Counted from the stretch's first letter, positions 1-7,728 are shown. The stretch is DNA of 24,085 nucleotides from Candidatus Omnitrophota bacterium (GCA_016196565.1 JACPXK010000103.1:1-24085), one strand, 5' to 3'. Notes: generated by a model from the letters alone, not told the origin. Numbers and translations are program-made.

Positions 1-1025
1 AAAATGGCGCCTTCAACTTGAGAGTGATGGGTCAGTATCGCCGCCGTCGACATCAGTGGAAGCATCACCAGACATCCCAGCACGCCTCCCAATAAAACGA
101 TCATGAACGCGCTGAATTTATTGACGATGAAAAGGGCACTTAAAATATTAATGCAGTTTAAAATAATGGCCCAGCGCAGAATTTTTTTGGCCGGGACTTT
201 ACGCAGCCAGCGCAAGTACAATCCGCTTCCAATCATCGCACCAAACCAAGCCAAGCTTGCCAAAAAGCCCAAAAAGGTTTCCTGAAAGCCCAAGGTTTCT
301 TTCATGAAGAAAAAAAATGGCATCCCGAAGGAGGAAGATAAAGACGCAACAAGAAGAATCCCGATAAAACATCGTAAATTCCGCGTTTTGAGAAGGTCCA
401 GACATCTTCGGAACGGTGTAAGGACGGAGGCAAAGGGGCTGCGATCCATTTTTTTCTCATGGATTTTCAATACAGCCGGAAGAACCATCCAGGGAAGAAC
501 CATGGTAATCATAAAAACAATTTTGGGCGACCAATGGGCGGCCATCCATCCGCCGGAAACGCCTCCTAACATGGCTCCTAGACTTCGCGAGCCCCAGGCA
601 ATACTTTGATAAACCTGACTGCTGATGGTTGTGGAGTGCTCCACCACCAGGCCGTCCGTAACCACATCCGTGGCCGCAAAGCCGGTATTGGCGACAAGAA
701 GCGATAAAAAAATTAAATGCTTTTCCGGAGGCAGAACCGCCAATAAAAGCCACCCTCCCCCACCGAAAAGAAGCGCTAGAAAGAGATAGGATTTACGCCT
801 GTAAGAGAACAAAGGAACAGCATCGGAAAGCAGGCCGTAAACGATTTTAAACACCCAGGGAAACGCGGCAACCGACATGACCATAGTAATTTCGGTGATT
901 GTCCACGCTTGAGCCCTCAAATAAAGGGGCAAGGCAACGCCTGAAATCCCCAGCAGGCCTTGGATGAAATAAACATATCCGGCGATCCAGGCAATCGAAT
1001 GAGCGTGATGATGCTGTTTAAGCAA
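1..1025 (-). CDS. MFS transporter, BT1 (folate/biopterin transporter)-like, 3' end cut by window edge
   Basis: This open frame runs off the left edge, so the C-terminus is missing; about 341 residues are visible. It is strongly hydrophobic, with many predicted membrane segments. Near residue 60 it has the loop LLSDAVPLFSYRRKSY, which resembles the conserved 'SDxxPxxGYRRxxY' loop of the BT1 branch of the major facilitator superfamily. The substrate cannot be read from the sequence. No ATG lies near the N-terminus. An in-frame stop precedes TTG at 1025, the only sensible start before the first helix (YVYFIQGLLG), and this start overlaps the end of the upstream gene by 8 bases. The Shine-Dalgarno signal is weak (AAGG about 12 bases upstream), so coupled translation is likely. 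An AmpG-type permease is the main alternative. The transporter fold is secure; the subfamily is moderately sure. Confidence 0.78.
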   Translation of the reverse strand, partial: MLKQHHHAHSIAWIAGYVYFIQGLLGISGVALPLYLRAQAWTITEITMVMSVAAFPWVFKIVYGLLSDAVPLFSYRRKSYLFLALLFGGGGWLLLAVLPPEKHLIFLSLLVANTGFAATDVVTDGLVVEHSTTISSQVYQSIAWGSRSLGAMLGGVSGGWMAAHWSPKIVFMITMVLPWMVLPAVLKIHEKKMDRSPFASVLTPFRRCLDLLKTRNLRCFIGILLVASLSSSFGMPFFFFMKETLGFQETFLGFLASLAWFGAMIGSGLYLRWLRKVPAKKILRWAIILNCINILSALFIVNKFSAFMIVLLGGVLGCLVMLPLMSTAAILTHHSQVEGAI

Positions 1026-1335
1026 AAAAATCCCGCGCCTTCTTTTGCCCGATGGTTTTCATATAATCCCCATAATCGAGAAAAACCAATTCCGGACGTT
1101 TGTTGCGGGCCCGGCGGACAATTTGAAACCGTTCGGAGACATGTTCTTCACTGCGGCGGCTCGTGACATATTTAAACTCCGTCCCGCATTGAGGGCAATT
1201 TTTTACCGTATAGCCGTCCAATCCAAGCGCACGGCAAGACGCGCAATCTGCGGTCAGGTCGCCCAGGATGAGCAAATGTTTTTTAACATCTTCAATATCA
1301 TATTCCTGATAAGTTCGTAAAAATTCTCGACTCAT
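1018..1335 (-). CDS. Small zinc-ribbon protein, function unknown
   Basis: A 105-residue protein with two Cys pairs, CASC and CPQC, separated by 12 residues near positions 31-50. This spacing suggests a small zinc ribbon. The N-terminal 25 residues look helical and the rest is charged, with no signal peptide or membrane segment, so it is probably cytoplasmic. Its ATG overlaps the stop of the upstream beta-barrel gene as ATGA, and its end overlaps the transporter start, so it sits tightly inside an operon. I do not recognise a named family. A nucleic-acid-binding or regulatory role would be a guess from the zinc ribbon alone. Confidence 0.72.
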   Translation of the reverse strand: MSREFLRTYQEYDIEDVKKHLLILGDLTADCASCRALGLDGYTVKNCPQCGTEFKYVTSRRSEEHVSERFQIVRRARNKRPELVFLDYGDYMKTIGQKKARDFFA

Positions 1336-1817
1336 GATTTCCCCGTAATTTTATAAACCTGATCTCCGATGCGGACGCGGTCTTTGACTTGAACTCCGAT
1401 TTCGTCACCGCGTACGGCCTTTTCAATCGGTTTGCGGTCGATTTGAAGCGAAGTGATCGTCTGCTTAAAATCAGTCGTGTGTCCCTTAATATGGATTTGA
1501 TCTCCAATCACAAGCCCCAATTTCTCAATTTTGATGACCGCCGCTTCGACATGAGGGAAATAATGCGTCACTTCACCTATCCGCTCTCCCAATTTCACAG
1601 GTTTTTTGGTTTTGGAAACCGCAACTGATTTAGCTTTTGCTCTTGCTTTCGTTTTACGCGGAGCTTTCTTCTTTTTGGATTTTGACGGCTTGGACGGTTT
1701 TACTGCTGCTTTGAGTTTTTTGGGCGAAGCTTTACGGCTGCTCTTCTTTTTCGGTTTTGGTTTGGACGAGCGGAACGAATCGAACAGGGATTGTTTCAAT
1801 CGTTTGAAAATTCCCAT
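1332..1817 (-). CDS. Lys-rich protein with C-terminal translation-factor-like beta-barrel
   Basis: 161 residues in two parts. Residues 1-75 are a very basic, low-complexity segment rich in Lys, Ala, Ser and Pro, after an amphipathic start (MGIFKRLKQSLFDSF). Residues 76-161 (from GERIGEVTHYFPHVEAAVI to the end) resemble the domain-2 beta-barrel of translation elongation factors, as found in small 'translation elongation factor-like' proteins and at the C-terminus of some U32 peptidases. There is no GTPase domain. The basic arm could contact RNA or DNA, but that is inference. The start lies 86 bases inside the upstream pcm frame. The N-terminal sequence looks genuine, and the next in-frame start would fall deep in the Lys-rich segment, so I keep this ATG. 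Its stop overlaps the zinc-ribbon gene start as ATGA. Confidence 0.75.
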   Translation of the reverse strand: MGIFKRLKQSLFDSFRSSKPKPKKKSSRKASPKKLKAAVKPSKPSKSKKKKAPRKTKARAKAKSVAVSKTKKPVKLGERIGEVTHYFPHVEAAVIKIEKLGLVIGDQIHIKGHTTDFKQTITSLQIDRKPIEKAVRGDEIGVQVKDRVRIGDQVYKITGKS

Positions 1818-2336
1818 TTTTTTTGACTCCTAGTGTGAGCTGCTGATTAAGTGTACCGACCGGAAGAATCATCCGGCCCCCTTCCTTTAATTGATCGACT
1901 AATGCCTTCGGGATCTCGGGCGGTGCAGCGGTCACCACAATTTTATCGTAGGGAGCATGCACCGGCCACCCTTTCCACCCATCCCCCACCCGAAAGCGAA
2001 TATTTCGATAACCCAGCGAATCCAGTACGGCTTTTGCTTTTTGAGCCAACGGTTCCACAAGCTCAACCGTATAAACTTCCTTGGCAAGTTCCGCCAAAAC
2101 CGCCGCTTGATATCCCCGGGAACAAAGGCATGCCGGGGAATTTTACCCATGGCTTCGAGCACCCGCTCATCACGAATACCCCGGGCCCGCAACTGCTCCT
2201 CAACCATTTTGTCGCGCATAAACGGATTTTTGTCCCTAGAATTATCGGCAGATAAAAGCTCTGAATGAAGATATCCGATTCCCCCAAAGCATTCGATCAT
2301 AACTGCGATGCCAAGAATCCTAAGGAACTCTTTCAT
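1732..2336 (-). pseudogene. pcm: Protein-L-isoaspartate O-methyltransferase with internal deletion and frameshift
   Basis: The intact enzyme repairs isoaspartyl residues using S-adenosylmethionine. Two pieces lie in different frames. The 5' piece carries the family's N-terminal motif (MVEEQLRARGIRDERVLEAM, then IPRHAFVP). The 3' piece begins GYQAAVLAELAKEVYTVEL and continues through a GDGWKGW motif, VTAAPPEIPKAL and the C-terminal VRFVPL. They meet near 2110-2125. The segment that normally lies between them, including the conserved 'TISQP' and the SAM motif 'LEIGTGSG', is absent: about 50 residues compared with the E. coli protein as I remember it, plus a frame change. The product cannot bind SAM as it stands. 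The ATG at 2336 overlaps rmuC by 17 bases and precedes a hydrophobic stretch that could be a signal peptide; ATG 2219 (MRDKMVEE) is the alternative. An assembly collapse rather than a true mutation is possible. Confidence 0.82.
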
Positions 2337-3414
2337 CGGTTTTAGAGGCAAAAGAAGGATCTCCGGGCAGGGCCTCAGGACGTTTGTTTTCGATGGAAGA
2401 TAATTTATCGCGTAATTTATCGAATCTACGGGAAACCTTATCATAAGCCGACGAGGCATTGGAAATATGACTTCCGATCTTTTCAAAATCATCCAGGCAT
2501 TTTTTAAAATCAGTTTCAAGCTGGCCCAGGCTTTCCAAAATCAACTGGGCGGAACGCTCGATACGGAGCCCCTTTAACCCGCGCACAATCGCCTGCAAAT
2601 AGGCATAAAAACTATTAGGGGAAACCGGGACCACCCTTTGACGAAGGGCATAAGCTGCCAGGCTTTCCGTTTGATTGTCATCTTTAATGATAGTTTCGTA
2701 ATAAACGTTTTCAGCCGGAATATACATCAATGCAAAATCAAAAGTTCCTTCCGCAGGAAGGATGTATTTCGAAGCGATGTCATCGATATGCTTTTTGACA
2801 TTTTGTATAAATTCCTTCTTCGAAGATTTTGAATTTTCATCGCTGGTGGCTTGGATAAGACGTTTGAAATTTTCGAGAGGAAATTTTGCATCCACCGGAA
2901 TAATCCCTTGCCCCAAAAGAATGACAGCGTCAACTTTGCATCCATTTTGAAAAGTATATTGAAGCGCAAAATGATCTTCCGGAAGGATTTGTTTGAGCAG
3001 TTCGGCCAGCAGCAATTCGCCCAATCCGCCGCGGAGCTTTGGGGATTGCAAGATTTGATGAAGCGAAGATATGTCCTTGCCAATATCCATCATGGACTTT
3101 GTGGCCTGCTGCAATTCTCCCAAGCGGTGCTGAACTTGTCCCACGGCATCGTTATAGCTTTGCTGGGTTTTTTGAAGGAATGAAGTGTTATGCGTCAACT
3201 GATCATTCATTTGCCGGGAAAGCGCCAAGACCTGATCACTTAAGCTGGAGCGAAGAGACGTGATTTCACGCTGGAATTCGAGCATAAGGCGGGCGGCATG
3301 ATCGCCGGAACTATTACGTTCCCGATCTTGGCGGCGTAAAATGAACAAAATAGCGAGCGAAAATCCGAGGGTGAGAATAAGGACCATACCGAGCAGCAGA
3401 AAATTCATGGGCAT
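2320..3414 (-). CDS. rmuC: DNA recombination protein RmuC
   Basis: 364 residues. Residues 3-25 form one membrane helix, followed by a long coiled-coil region (about 35-120) and then the RmuC domain. The domain shows SPKLRGGLGELLLAELLKQI near 124-145 and the family motif IPVDAKFPLENF near 170-185, in a nuclease-like fold. RmuC is linked to limiting DNA inversion and rearrangement, but its biochemical activity is not settled. Two ATGs lie six bases apart (3414 and 3408). A perfect TATAAT sits immediately upstream, so the downstream ATG at 3408 may be the true start of a leaderless message; there is no good Shine-Dalgarno sequence. It follows rng by 37 bases and overlaps the pcm remnant by 17. 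Confidence 0.93.
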   Translation of the reverse strand: MPMNFLLLGMVLILTLGFSLAILFILRRQDRERNSSGDHAARLMLEFQREITSLRSSLSDQVLALSRQMNDQLTHNTSFLQKTQQSYNDAVGQVQHRLGELQQATKSMMDIGKDISSLHQILQSPKLRGGLGELLLAELLKQILPEDHFALQYTFQNGCKVDAVILLGQGIIPVDAKFPLENFKRLIQATSDENSKSSKKEFIQNVKKHIDDIASKYILPAEGTFDFALMYIPAENVYYETIIKDDNQTESLAAYALRQRVVPVSPNSFYAYLQAIVRGLKGLRIERSAQLILESLGQLETDFKKCLDDFEKIGSHISNASSAYDKVSRRFDKLRDKLSSIENKRPEALPGDPSFASKTDERVP

Positions 3415-3443
3415 ATTATAGCCGAACCTCTATCCCCAGGAAA
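3415..3443 (-). promoter_or_regulatory. Possible promoter of rmuC with -10 box abutting the start codon
   Basis: A perfect TATAAT lies at 3415-3420 on the minus strand. The -35 candidate TTTCCT at 3438-3443, 17 bases away, is poor (three of six consensus bases). Transcription would start at about 3408, on the second rmuC ATG. This is weak evidence, because AT-rich hexamers occur by chance. Confidence 0.35.
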
Positions 3444-3451
3444 TGCGATTT

Positions 3452-4951
3452 TTACTTCACCAACGTGATATTCAAATCCTCCCGGTGCAGGGCAGGATCG
3501 GAAAAAATGAAGATCCGGCTGCGGGAATGCCTTTCCAGTTGATGAATGGCCCTCTTTTCCTGATGGAGTAATCTTTCGGAGACCTCCGGATGCACATAAG
3601 CGTTAATAATCCGGCCATGCGAATGCCCCAAAGCCTTCCGGAGCTCACGAATGGTTTGAATGCTCATCGTAGCGGCCGATTTGACCATCCCCTTGCCTTC
3701 GCAATAGGGACAAGTATTGTAGACCGCACTTTCAAGGGAAGGCCGAATTCTTTGGCGCGTCATTTCTACCAGTCCAAGCTCTGACATTTGAAGGATATTG
3801 GTCTTGGCTCGATCCCGCCGTACCGCCTCTTTAAACGTCTTATAAAGAGTGCGCCGGTGGTCTGCCTTTTCCATATCAATGAAATCGATAATGATAATTC
3901 CCCCGACGTCGCGGAGGCGAAGCTGGCGCGCGACTTCCCAAGCCGCTTCCATATTGTTTTTGAACACCGTCTCTTCCAGATTTTTTGTGCCGGTAAATTT
4001 TCCGGTATTCACGTCAATAGCCACAAGTCCTTCGGTTTGCTCGATCACGATATGGCCGCCGGATTTTAAAAACACATTCTTTAGAAATGTTCTTTCAATT
4101 TCCTTTTCAATATTATATTTTTCAAAAATAGGAACCCGGTCTTCATGCAGCGTAAGATTTGCCTTATAGCCCGGCAAATAAAGATTAAAGAAACGCTGGA
4201 TTTTCCGGTGCAATTCCCGATGGTCGACCACAAGGCTGTCGGTATCCTCGGTGAAATTGTCGCGGATGATGCGTTCCACCAAATCCAGTTCTTGGTGAAT
4301 AAGGCTAGGGGCTTTGCGATGATCAATAGACGCATGAATTTTTTTCCAGGAGCGGATCAAATAGCGAATATCCCGGTTAAATTCTTTGGCGGATTTGCCC
4401 TCTCCGGCTGTACGCACGATAAAACCAACGCCTTTAGGGAATTCCATTTCCTTAAATATATTTCGTATTCGTTCCCGCTCTTTGCGATCTTCGATTCTTC
4501 GCGATACGCCTACCTTTTCTTCTCCCGGAATCATGACCAGGTAACGGGCAGGAATGGAAAAATGAGTGGTCAGCCGTGGGCCTTTATTGCGAATCGGTTC
4601 CTTGACAACCTGGACCGTAACTTCTTGCCCGACTTTCAGCACTTCATCAATGCGCTTAAAACGCTCTTTGCGTTTTTCTCCCTGCTCGACCGCTTCGTCG
4701 AATTCCGCATCCATATCAAATGGAGAGCGCAAAGCATCCGCAACATACAAGAAACCGTCTTTTTGCGTTCCCAGATCAACAAAAGCGGCTCCAATCCCCG
4801 GAATCACCGTTTTTACTTTTCCTTTATAAATATTGCCGAAAAGACGCTGGGCATCATTTCTTTCAATATAAAATTCTTCCAAGCGGCCATCTTCGAGAAT
4901 AGCCACTTGTTTTTCATTGGTATCGTAACTAATCAGAATTTCTTTCTTCAT
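3452..4951 (-). CDS. rng: Ribonuclease G (RNase E/G family)
   Basis: A 499-residue endoribonuclease for rRNA maturation and mRNA decay, close to the 489 residues of E. coli RNase G. The S1 RNA-binding domain spans about residues 36-130 (GNIYKGKVKTVIPGIGAAFVD, with an acidic insert at about 76-105). The catalytic domain carries both metal-binding Asp motifs, IDVNTGKFTG (D313) and IIDFIDM (D356). The zinc-link motif CPYC is at 414-417. There is no long C-terminal degradosome scaffold, so it is RNase G-like rather than RNase E. I start at ATG 4951, which has a good Shine-Dalgarno sequence (AAAGGGA seven bases upstream). An in-frame ATG at 5023 would add 24 residues but has no ribosome binding site. 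The gene follows pilQ by 167 bases, in the same direction. Confidence 0.96.
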   Translation of the reverse strand: MKKEILISYDTNEKQVAILEDGRLEEFYIERNDAQRLFGNIYKGKVKTVIPGIGAAFVDLGTQKDGFLYVADALRSPFDMDAEFDEAVEQGEKRKERFKRIDEVLKVGQEVTVQVVKEPIRNKGPRLTTHFSIPARYLVMIPGEEKVGVSRRIEDRKERERIRNIFKEMEFPKGVGFIVRTAGEGKSAKEFNRDIRYLIRSWKKIHASIDHRKAPSLIHQELDLVERIIRDNFTEDTDSLVVDHRELHRKIQRFFNLYLPGYKANLTLHEDRVPIFEKYNIEKEIERTFLKNVFLKSGGHIVIEQTEGLVAIDVNTGKFTGTKNLEETVFKNNMEAAWEVARQLRLRDVGGIIIIDFIDMEKADHRRTLYKTFKEAVRRDRAKTNILQMSELGLVEMTRQRIRPSLESAVYNTCPYCEGKGMVKSAATMSIQTIRELRKALGHSHGRIINAYVHPEVSERLLHQEKRAIHQLERHSRSRIFIFSDPALHREDLNITLVK

Positions 4952-5074
4952 GCGTTTTTCCCTTTCTAAAACTTCTAAGATAATGTTTGTGAGCACATCT
5001 TGGGTGACGGGAAAACTGAGCATGTGGAAATTTGACTTTTTAGGAAGGTATTAAAAAGGGGCAGTGTTTTAGCC

Positions 5075-5111
5075 AAAAAACTTGATTAGAAAATATTTAA
5101 TCGAAAACAAG
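5075..5111 (-). terminator. Weak candidate terminator after pilQ
   Basis: On the minus strand, just past the pilQ stop, GATTA and TAATC pair around a 9-base loop. A bulged CTT/AAG extends the stem, and six T residues follow. The stem is AT-rich and interrupted, so termination would be inefficient. It is the only hairpin-plus-T structure I see in the 167 bases between pilQ and rng. Confidence 0.3.
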
Positions 5112-5118
5112 CTGCCGG

Positions 5119-6750
5119 CTATGTTGCCGTGGCAGTTTGTTCTGTATTTCCTAGATTCGAAGTCGCTTGATTAGGCTGATTCGCTGCTATGGACTCTACG
5201 GCGGCAGTACTGCCGCTTTGCGTTTGAGTCGTAACCTTTTCTTTTGCCGGTGTGTTAGTTTGCGCTCCAAAATGATGCTTGCTCTTGGATTTCAGCGCTG
5301 CGCGCTCACCGGTCGGTTGACCTTCCGTATCCACCATGGTCACCGTAACAAAAAAGAGTGTCTCTACTTTTTTATTTCCATCTCCTGCGGTTTGACGTCT
5401 TGAACGAAAAAGCTTACCCACCAGCGGGACATCTCCCAAATAGGGGACTTTAGAGTCGGCGGTCGTAACGTTATCCGTTAAAAGCCCTCCGATGGCGATA
5501 GTTTCGCCGCTGCGTATAAGCACCTGCGTAACTGCTTTTGTGACATTAAAACTGGGTACTTGGAAATCACCGAAACTAATGGTCGCTCCGGTAGAACTGA
5601 CTTCGGGCTGCAAATCAACCAGAATTTCCTCTTCGGTATTGATATGAGGCACGACGTTGAGAACAACGCCAACTTCGCGAAAAGAAAATCCCGTGACCTC
5701 GACACTTCCCGTGGTTTCATTGCGCTCAAAGGTTGGAAGGGGTACATCACTGCCTACTTGAACTTTAGCGGTTTGATTATTCAACACGACAATCCTGGGA
5801 TTGGAAACAACTTTGGTGTTGGACCTGCTTTGAAGCATCTGTAAGACTGTGCTAAAACCTGAAAAATCCAGGGTGCCAAATGTAAATGCCTTCCCGGTTG
5901 TGCTCTGAGAGGGGTTAAGCGGAAAGCCGCGGTCTGCCCCAGGATTTGGAACTGCATTGGATCCAGATGTGGTTATTGGGAAAAATTGCTCGAAGACATT
6001 GGCTAGCGGGTCACGTTGATCGGCTGTGCTTGTCGCAAATGGGAAGGTAGCAGGACGAGCAGCTCCCGTAATGGAACCTAAATTGTTCGTCGTACCCCCG
6101 GTCTTCCATTCAATGCCCAAATTTTCTGAAATTCCCACATCCGTTTTGATGATTTTCGAATCGATAAACGCCTGCGGGGTTATTTTATCCAGTTTCTTAA
6201 TAACCTCTCCTATCCTATAAAGATTGGTTGGAATGTCGGATATTATAATCGTATTTGTCCGTTCTGCAATTTGAATCCTGCCACGCTCCGTCAGCATGTC
6301 CTGAACTGCCGTTTGTATCTCTTTTGCCTTCGTATAGTTAAGGATATATGTCTGGGTGGTTAAAGGCTCTAAAGCAAGGTTGTCCCGGGTTGTGACACGA
6401 ATGATGTTACCATCCCGCTCATAAACATACCCGTAAGTGCGTAACACAACTTCAAGGGCTTTTTCCCAGGGAACGTCCTCAAGACGGATCGTAATCACCC
6501 CTTGTACTTCCGGCCCAGCCACAATATTCACTTTGCTTTTTAGACTCATAACACGCAGAACCGTTTTAATGTCAGCATCTTTGAAATCCAAAGTAATACT
6601 GGTGGAATCACCATCAGCGCCCGTGGACGACTGAACCACGGCTCCAGCCCCTGCATCAACGACGGAAGGCGGCAAGTCCGCATTGGCCGCCGTTATCACA
6701 CCGAAAAAACTAAGAAGAAAAATCAACAGGGCCCTATTTTTTCTTATCAT
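5119..6750 (-). CDS. pilQ: Type IV pilus secretin PilQ (compact form)
   Basis: The outer-membrane pore subunit through which the pilus emerges, 543 residues. Residues 1-24 are a signal peptide ending in ANA. Residues 52-120 are the N0/STN domain (LDFKDADIKTVLRVMS, VPWEKALEVVL). Residues 130-190 are an N1-type domain with NTIIISDIPTNLYRI. The secretin barrel domain spans about 193-475, with VVSNPRIVVLNNQTAKV and the hallmark VPYLGDVPLVGKLFR at 435-449. A Thr/Ser/Gln-rich tail of about 70 residues follows. The protein is short for PilQ because no N-terminal AMIN domains are present. I chose ATG 6750 because GGGGGAGAG lies just upstream and a signal peptide follows. The gene overlaps pilP by 17 bases. 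A GspD-type secretin is the alternative; the PilM-P neighbours favour PilQ. Confidence 0.93.
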   Translation of the reverse strand: MIRKNRALLIFLLSFFGVITAANADLPPSVVDAGAGAVVQSSTGADGDSTSITLDFKDADIKTVLRVMSLKSKVNIVAGPEVQGVITIRLEDVPWEKALEVVLRTYGYVYERDGNIIRVTTRDNLALEPLTTQTYILNYTKAKEIQTAVQDMLTERGRIQIAERTNTIIISDIPTNLYRIGEVIKKLDKITPQAFIDSKIIKTDVGISENLGIEWKTGGTTNNLGSITGAARPATFPFATSTADQRDPLANVFEQFFPITTSGSNAVPNPGADRGFPLNPSQSTTGKAFTFGTLDFSGFSTVLQMLQSRSNTKVVSNPRIVVLNNQTAKVQVGSDVPLPTFERNETTGSVEVTGFSFREVGVVLNVVPHINTEEEILVDLQPEVSSTGATISFGDFQVPSFNVTKAVTQVLIRSGETIAIGGLLTDNVTTADSKVPYLGDVPLVGKLFRSRRQTAGDGNKKVETLFFVTVTMVDTEGQPTGERAALKSKSKHHFGAQTNTPAKEKVTTQTQSGSTAAVESIAANQPNQATSNLGNTEQTATAT

Positions 6751-7123
6751 TTTTCTCTCCCCCATTTTGGGTATCCGGATTAAGCCACAGAGCAATTTCT
6801 TCGTCATCTTCCGTAAGAATGACTCGGTCTGTGTGAATTTTTTTTACCGTAGCCGTTTTTACTTTTTCACCTTCCTTATAAAACTCCCCGTTAATCAAAG
6901 CAAGAGATCCATCAATTTGATCATAAATAATTCCTTCAACCTGATACCCGGATGGATCAAAAGATCGCAAGATTACCCCGCCGGGACCAATCAACGGAAC
7001 AAAAGGGTCACGACGTCCGGTTGATTCATAAACTATTTCAGCCGCAGAGCCCCGATGACTTGAAAGAAGCGCTAATCCCGTCATAACGAGACTCGCGAGT
7101 AGAAGGCGAAGATGAATTTTCAT
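6734..7123 (-). CDS. pilP: PilP-like type IV pilus assembly protein
   Basis: 129 residues. PilP normally bridges the inner-membrane PilN/PilO pair to the secretin in the periplasm. Residues 1-27 are a signal peptide (cleavage about GSA/AE). The mature N-terminus has the family motif YESTGRRDPFVPL. A beta-rich HR domain follows (SGYQVEGIIYDQIDG, then a stretch ending VILTEDDEEIALWL), and the tail is charged. The protein contains no Cys at all, so unlike classical PilP it cannot be a lipoprotein. Its ATG overlaps the pilO stop as ATGA, and its 3' end overlaps pilQ. The call rests on the DPF motif plus position; sequence similarity in this family is low. Confidence 0.85.
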   Translation of the reverse strand: MKIHLRLLLASLVMTGLALLSSHRGSAAEIVYESTGRRDPFVPLIGPGGVILRSFDPSGYQVEGIIYDQIDGSLALINGEFYKEGEKVKTATVKKIHTDRVILTEDDEEIALWLNPDTQNGGEKNDKKK

Positions 7124-7728
7124 GGAGTCACCTTCTTCTTCGTAGCAACAACCGCCAAACGGATATCTGCCAAATGGCTTGTAGGATTGTCTTCCCGGGG
7201 AGTGATATGAAAGCGCTGAATTCGAAGCAATTTAGGGTAAGATTCAATTTTGCTGGCAAATTTGCCTAAGGCGTTATAACCGCCTTCGATGACAAAATCA
7301 TAATAACGTGCTTCATAATTTTGAATAAAAGGCTCGGGAAATTTCACCGGCGCTTCTTGCGGGCTTGAAGCGATAATCGAAACCCCGCTATCTTTGGCTA
7401 ATTTTGAAACTTCTCCCAAAAGCAAAGAAGATTCCCCCGAAGTATAAAGTTTTTGCTTCACGTCCTGCACATAACGCCCGTAATCGGTTTTATTGTGAAT
7501 CCATTCACTTTTTTTATGGCGCAATAGTTCAATGGACTCAATTTTTGCCTTTACATTTTTAATATCAGCATGAACTTGAACGCGTTTAAACCATGCCGGC
7601 CAAATCACCACAACAAAAACAATAAGGCCTAGCCCCGCGATAACACCGATCTTAATCCAGGTTTTTTTATCGACCTTTTTAAAAAAATCTATAATGTCTT
7701 CCTTATTCCATTGCTGAATGGGCTTCAT
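7120..7728 (-). CDS. pilO: PilO-like pilus assembly protein
   Basis: 202 residues. A short cytoplasmic segment precedes one membrane helix (about 25-44), then a coiled coil (about 50-95) and a ferredoxin-like periplasmic domain (about 110-200), the standard PilO layout. PilO pairs with PilN in the inner-membrane alignment complex. I start at ATG 7728, whose bases form ATGA with the pilN stop; GGAAGA lies about 10 bases upstream. A TTG at 7746 would add six residues. Identity rests on architecture and on position between pilN and pilP, since this family has few invariant residues. Confidence 0.85.
   Translation of the reverse strand: MKPIQQWNKEDIIDFFKKVDKKTWIKIGVIAGLGLIVFVVVIWPAWFKRVQVHADIKNVKAKIESIELLRHKKSEWIHNKTDYGRYVQDVKQKLYTSGESSLLLGEVSKLAKDSGVSIIASSPQEAPVKFPEPFIQNYEARYYDFVIEGGYNALGKFASKIESYPKLLRIQRFHITPREDNPTSHLADIRLAVVATKKKVTP

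Noticed and set aside
199..753. Short minus-strand open frames inside the transporter region
   Set aside because: They lie in other frames of the open transporter gene and have Cys/Arg-rich composition without any recognisable motif.
1851..2255. Plus-strand frame rich in Pro over the pcm region
   Set aside because: It is an antisense shadow of the pcm remnant, with no start signal or family match.
4145..4969. A 274-codon plus-strand open frame opposite rng
   Set aside because: It is antisense to a well-conserved ribonuclease gene, has no ribosome binding site, and its Phe/Asn-rich product looks like a reverse-frame shadow.
4952..5023. N-terminal extension of ribonuclease G from ATG 5023
   Set aside because: No Shine-Dalgarno sequence at that ATG, whereas ATG 4951 has AAAGGGA at good spacing and begins where the family begins.
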